Assembly (NCBI GenBank): GCA_039820405.1
Contig: JBCBQC010000017.1
Coordinates: 8,745-72,744 of the forward strand
Length of the DNA: 64,000 bases
Direction of reading: 5' to 3'
Source of the DNA: CALLVY01 sp937899855
GTDB lineage: Bacteria; Bacteroidota; Bacteroidia; Chitinophagales; Saprospiraceae
Below are positions 62,566 to 64,000 of the stretch, one piece after another. How positions within the stretch are numbered: the stretch's first letter is position 1; each line of letters starts with the position of its first letter. Below the pieces are notes generated by a model, which saw only the letters and a program-made list of their open reading frames with translations, was not told the origin of the DNA and ran no database searches. The position numbers and the translations under genes are program-made.

Positions 62566-63351
62566 CTAGCGCCTCCCTCTCTTCCGCTTACCCTTCTTTC
62601 CCCGCCCCCTTCGAGACGATGTCCGCCCGGCCGCTCGCTCCGCCTTCCATTGCCGATACCCCCAAATCCGCATCCCCAAACCAATGGAGGCAAACCAGCC
62701 CGTTCCATCGGAATGCCACTCGGCGGTGGGCTGGGGCTGGCCCTGGTAGGTGTATTCGAAATAAAACTCTTGAAAAGGTTGGTGCCCCCAAGCGTGGTAG
62801 AGGCTGGTAGTAAGATGAAAGCGCCACCAGATGTTCCAGTCCATGTCTACGCCGAGGGCGGGGAGGACTTGAAAGCTGTTGAGGGGATTGACAATTACGG
62901 CTCCTTCAAAATTGTTATCCACCCGGGAGTCGATGTAGCCGATTTCACCGGATGAAAAGGTAACTTTGGCATCCTCAAAAATAACTCTGAACTGTGGTAC
63001 TATTTTGAGTCGAGTTGTGGATTGGAGCAAATTGTAACCCAGCTTGATGGCGTAGCGTTGTACAAACACTGCTGATCCTCCGTTTCCACCCCATCTTGGG
63101 GCGTCCACCCTGAATTCAGTCCATCCCGAATAAAAAGAATAGCTCAATCCCAATTGCAACTTTCTCCGGAGGGTATAGTAATCGAAATGAAAAGAGAAGT
63201 AATCTCTATTCTGTATTGCTCTCCTTTGATCTAATACAGGTGTTATGGTTTTGGAATGGTAGAACATCTGCCCCGGTCGAATACTAAAAACCTGTCCTTC
63301 CCCAAGTTGTGCGGAGAGGAGGAAGAGTAGCAGAAGTGATGCAAATTTCAT
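62566..63351 (-). CDS. Outer-membrane beta-barrel-like protein with basic tail
   Basis: The product has 261 residues with signal peptide MKFASLLLLFLLSAQLGEG. About ten amphipathic beta strands with aromatic ends (YFSFHFDYYTLRRKLQLGLS, FYFEYTYQGQPQP) suggest an outer-membrane barrel. The last 25 residues are very basic (SSRRGRGKKGKRKRGRR), unusual for an OMP and probably cytoplasmic-incompatible; they may bind LPS or nucleic acid. Its stop is 22 bp from the convergent lipoprotein stop. Confidence 0.75.
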   Translation of the reverse strand: MKFASLLLLFLLSAQLGEGQVFSIRPGQMFYHSKTITPVLDQRRAIQNRDYFSFHFDYYTLRRKLQLGLSYSFYSGWTEFRVDAPRWGGNGGSAVFVQRYAIKLGYNLLQSTTRLKIVPQFRVIFEDAKVTFSSGEIGYIDSRVDNNFEGAVIVNPLNSFQVLPALGVDMDWNIWWRFHLTTSLYHAWGHQPFQEFYFEYTYQGQPQPTAEWHSDGTGWFASIGLGMRIWGYRQWKAERAAGRTSSRRGRGKKGKRKRGRR

Positions 63352-63373
63352 AGATCAGGCTTTAGGTTAGTAG

Positions 63374-63405
63374 GAGCCCCGGGAAAAGCACTCCTCCCGG
63401 GACTC
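63374..63405. terminator. Hairpin upstream of the barrel gene, possible terminator
   Basis: GAGcCCCGGGA (63374-63384) pairs with TCCCGGGaCTC (63395-63405). No T-run follows on the minus strand, so it could be a leader hairpin instead. Confidence 0.4.
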
Positions 63406-63411
63406 TTCGAA

Positions 63412-63705
63412 TTAATTTAAAAATAATTTCCCTCCATTCTTAGTATAGCTAAGAATTTGCCCATTGACTTTCATTTGGTGCGTCGACCACAATTGGTCGG
63501 GATAAATCCGGGGATCGTCATCGTCGGTGATATTGCGTTGTACGTTTCCACTATCGGTTTCACTTTCGATCTCGTACGGTCTTTCCTTGACCCTACGGTT
63601 GCCATTGACCCGTTGGAATTGGCGGCCCTCCAGGCTGATCCAAGTTTCTTCGGCTTTTTTACCCGACCAGGTGGCTCCACCTCCACCATCTTGGTTTTTT
63701 GACAA
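63412..63705 (-). CDS. Small hypothetical protein
   Basis: The product has 97 residues with no signal peptide (MSKNQDGGGGATWSGKKAEE). It contains TWISLEGRQFQRVNGNRRVK, an acidic DDDDPRIYPDQLW and ends NGGKLFLN. The codon use (ATC AGC CTG GAG GGC CGC) looks like that of genuine local genes, while the opposite strand frame does not. No family recognised. Confidence 0.5.
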   Translation of the reverse strand: MSKNQDGGGGATWSGKKAEETWISLEGRQFQRVNGNRRVKERPYEIESETDSGNVQRNITDDDDPRIYPDQLWSTHQMKVNGQILSYTKNGGKLFLN

Positions 63706-63794
63706 GGTACCCTACCGTTGGCCCGTCGTACGCTTGGATTTTTCCCGCGCCTTCCCGATACATCCGCTAAGGTCAGCTAAGAGAATCAAAAATC

Positions 63795-64000
63795 TTACGC
63801 CACTCGCTTCTCTAACTTCTTAATAATCATCTCCAACAGACGGTCAAAAGGGATGATTTCAATTGCAAAGTTTTCTCCCAGCCGCAGTGGGTTGTCGTGG
63901 AGGTAAGCGATCGCTGGTGCTGCCTTGCGCTCCAAAGCGGTCGGATTGAAGTTGGCGGAAGGGAGGCTGGCTAGGATTTTGATAAAATGCTCGGCTCGTT
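63795..64000 (-). CDS. Hypothetical protein, C-terminal part only
   Basis: An open frame enters from the right window edge and ends at TAA 63795-63797, giving 67 residues in view. The visible sequence includes HFIKILASLPSANFNPTALE and GENFAIEIIPFDRLLEMIIK with a helical, basic C-terminus. The 5' end is outside, and I cannot name the family. Confidence 0.65.
   Translation of the reverse strand, partial: RAEHFIKILASLPSANFNPTALERKAAPAIAYLHDNPLRLGENFAIEIIPFDRLLEMIIKKLEKRVA

Noticed and set aside
62197..62955. 252-codon plus-strand frame over the lipoprotein and barrel genes
   Set aside because: It runs through the end of one clear gene and the opposite strand of another and has no signal of its own.
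63457..63702. Plus-strand frame opposite the 97-residue gene
   Set aside because: The minus frame has codon use like local genes; the plus frame reads as its complement.

Overview
The window looks like chromosomal DNA of a Bacteroidota bacterium, most likely from the Saprospiria (Lewinella-like). The evidence is type IX secretion C-terminal sorting domains on large secreted proteins, many lipoproteins with an S/G-C lipobox, an LpxC-FabZ fusion, absence of Shine-Dalgarno sequences, promoters of the Bacteroidota type (TTTG - about 20 nt - TAnnTTTG), DUF3667/DUF4836/DUF547/GEVED families and fairly high GC in coding regions. The assignment below class level is inference.

Layout. 1-9.3 kb: a partial leucine-rich-repeat secreted protein (minus) divergent from a 2303-residue multidomain surface protein with a P-domain, about 12 HYR-like repeats, a dockerin-like segment and a T9SS tail. 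9.4-19.6 kb: M14 peptidase, alaS, M23 peptidase, two lipoproteins, DUF3667 membrane protein. 19.6-28.8 kb: first copy of a structured intergenic element, gatB, MerR regulator, sigma-54 activator with two PAS domains, a delta-60-repeat protein gene broken by an in-frame TGA, a small protein behind a sigma-54-like site, and a DUF547/barrel protein. 28.8-35 kb: small Cys-rich protein, BamA/TamA-like protein, His-heptad lipoprotein, then the lipid A block (ABC ATPase, lpxA, lpxC-fabZ, lpxD; minus). 35-40.2 kb: hemC, a DEDD-type exonuclease lacking its usual His, hemD, a fatty acid hydroxylase-like protein and a membrane TPR protein. 40.4-51.2 kb: second structured element, recN, fabI, lipoprotein/DUF4836 pair, Gfo/Idh/MocA oxidoreductase, small OMP, GDPD lipoprotein, lipoprotein, polyprenyl sugar transferase. 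51.2-55.7 kb: a two-gene operon joining an EAD11-like domain plus TM protein to a secreted TPR-repeat protein with eight near-identical 46-residue units, then the third structured element. 55.7-60.7 kb: thiolase and a PglE/PglC/PglF-like sugar module. 60.9 kb: initiator tRNA-Met with its own promoter and terminator. 61-64 kb: lower-GC accessory genes, mostly lipoproteins and hypotheticals.

Most genes serve the cell envelope: lipid A synthesis, fatty acid synthesis, glycan synthesis, OMP assembly, peptidoglycan hydrolysis and secreted adhesin-like proteins. Two observations look least ordinary. First, three same-orientation copies of a roughly 260-280 bp noncoding element have two mutually exclusive stems, and base changes between copies are compensated. 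Second, an EAD11-like membrane adaptor is translationally coupled to a secreted repeat protein.
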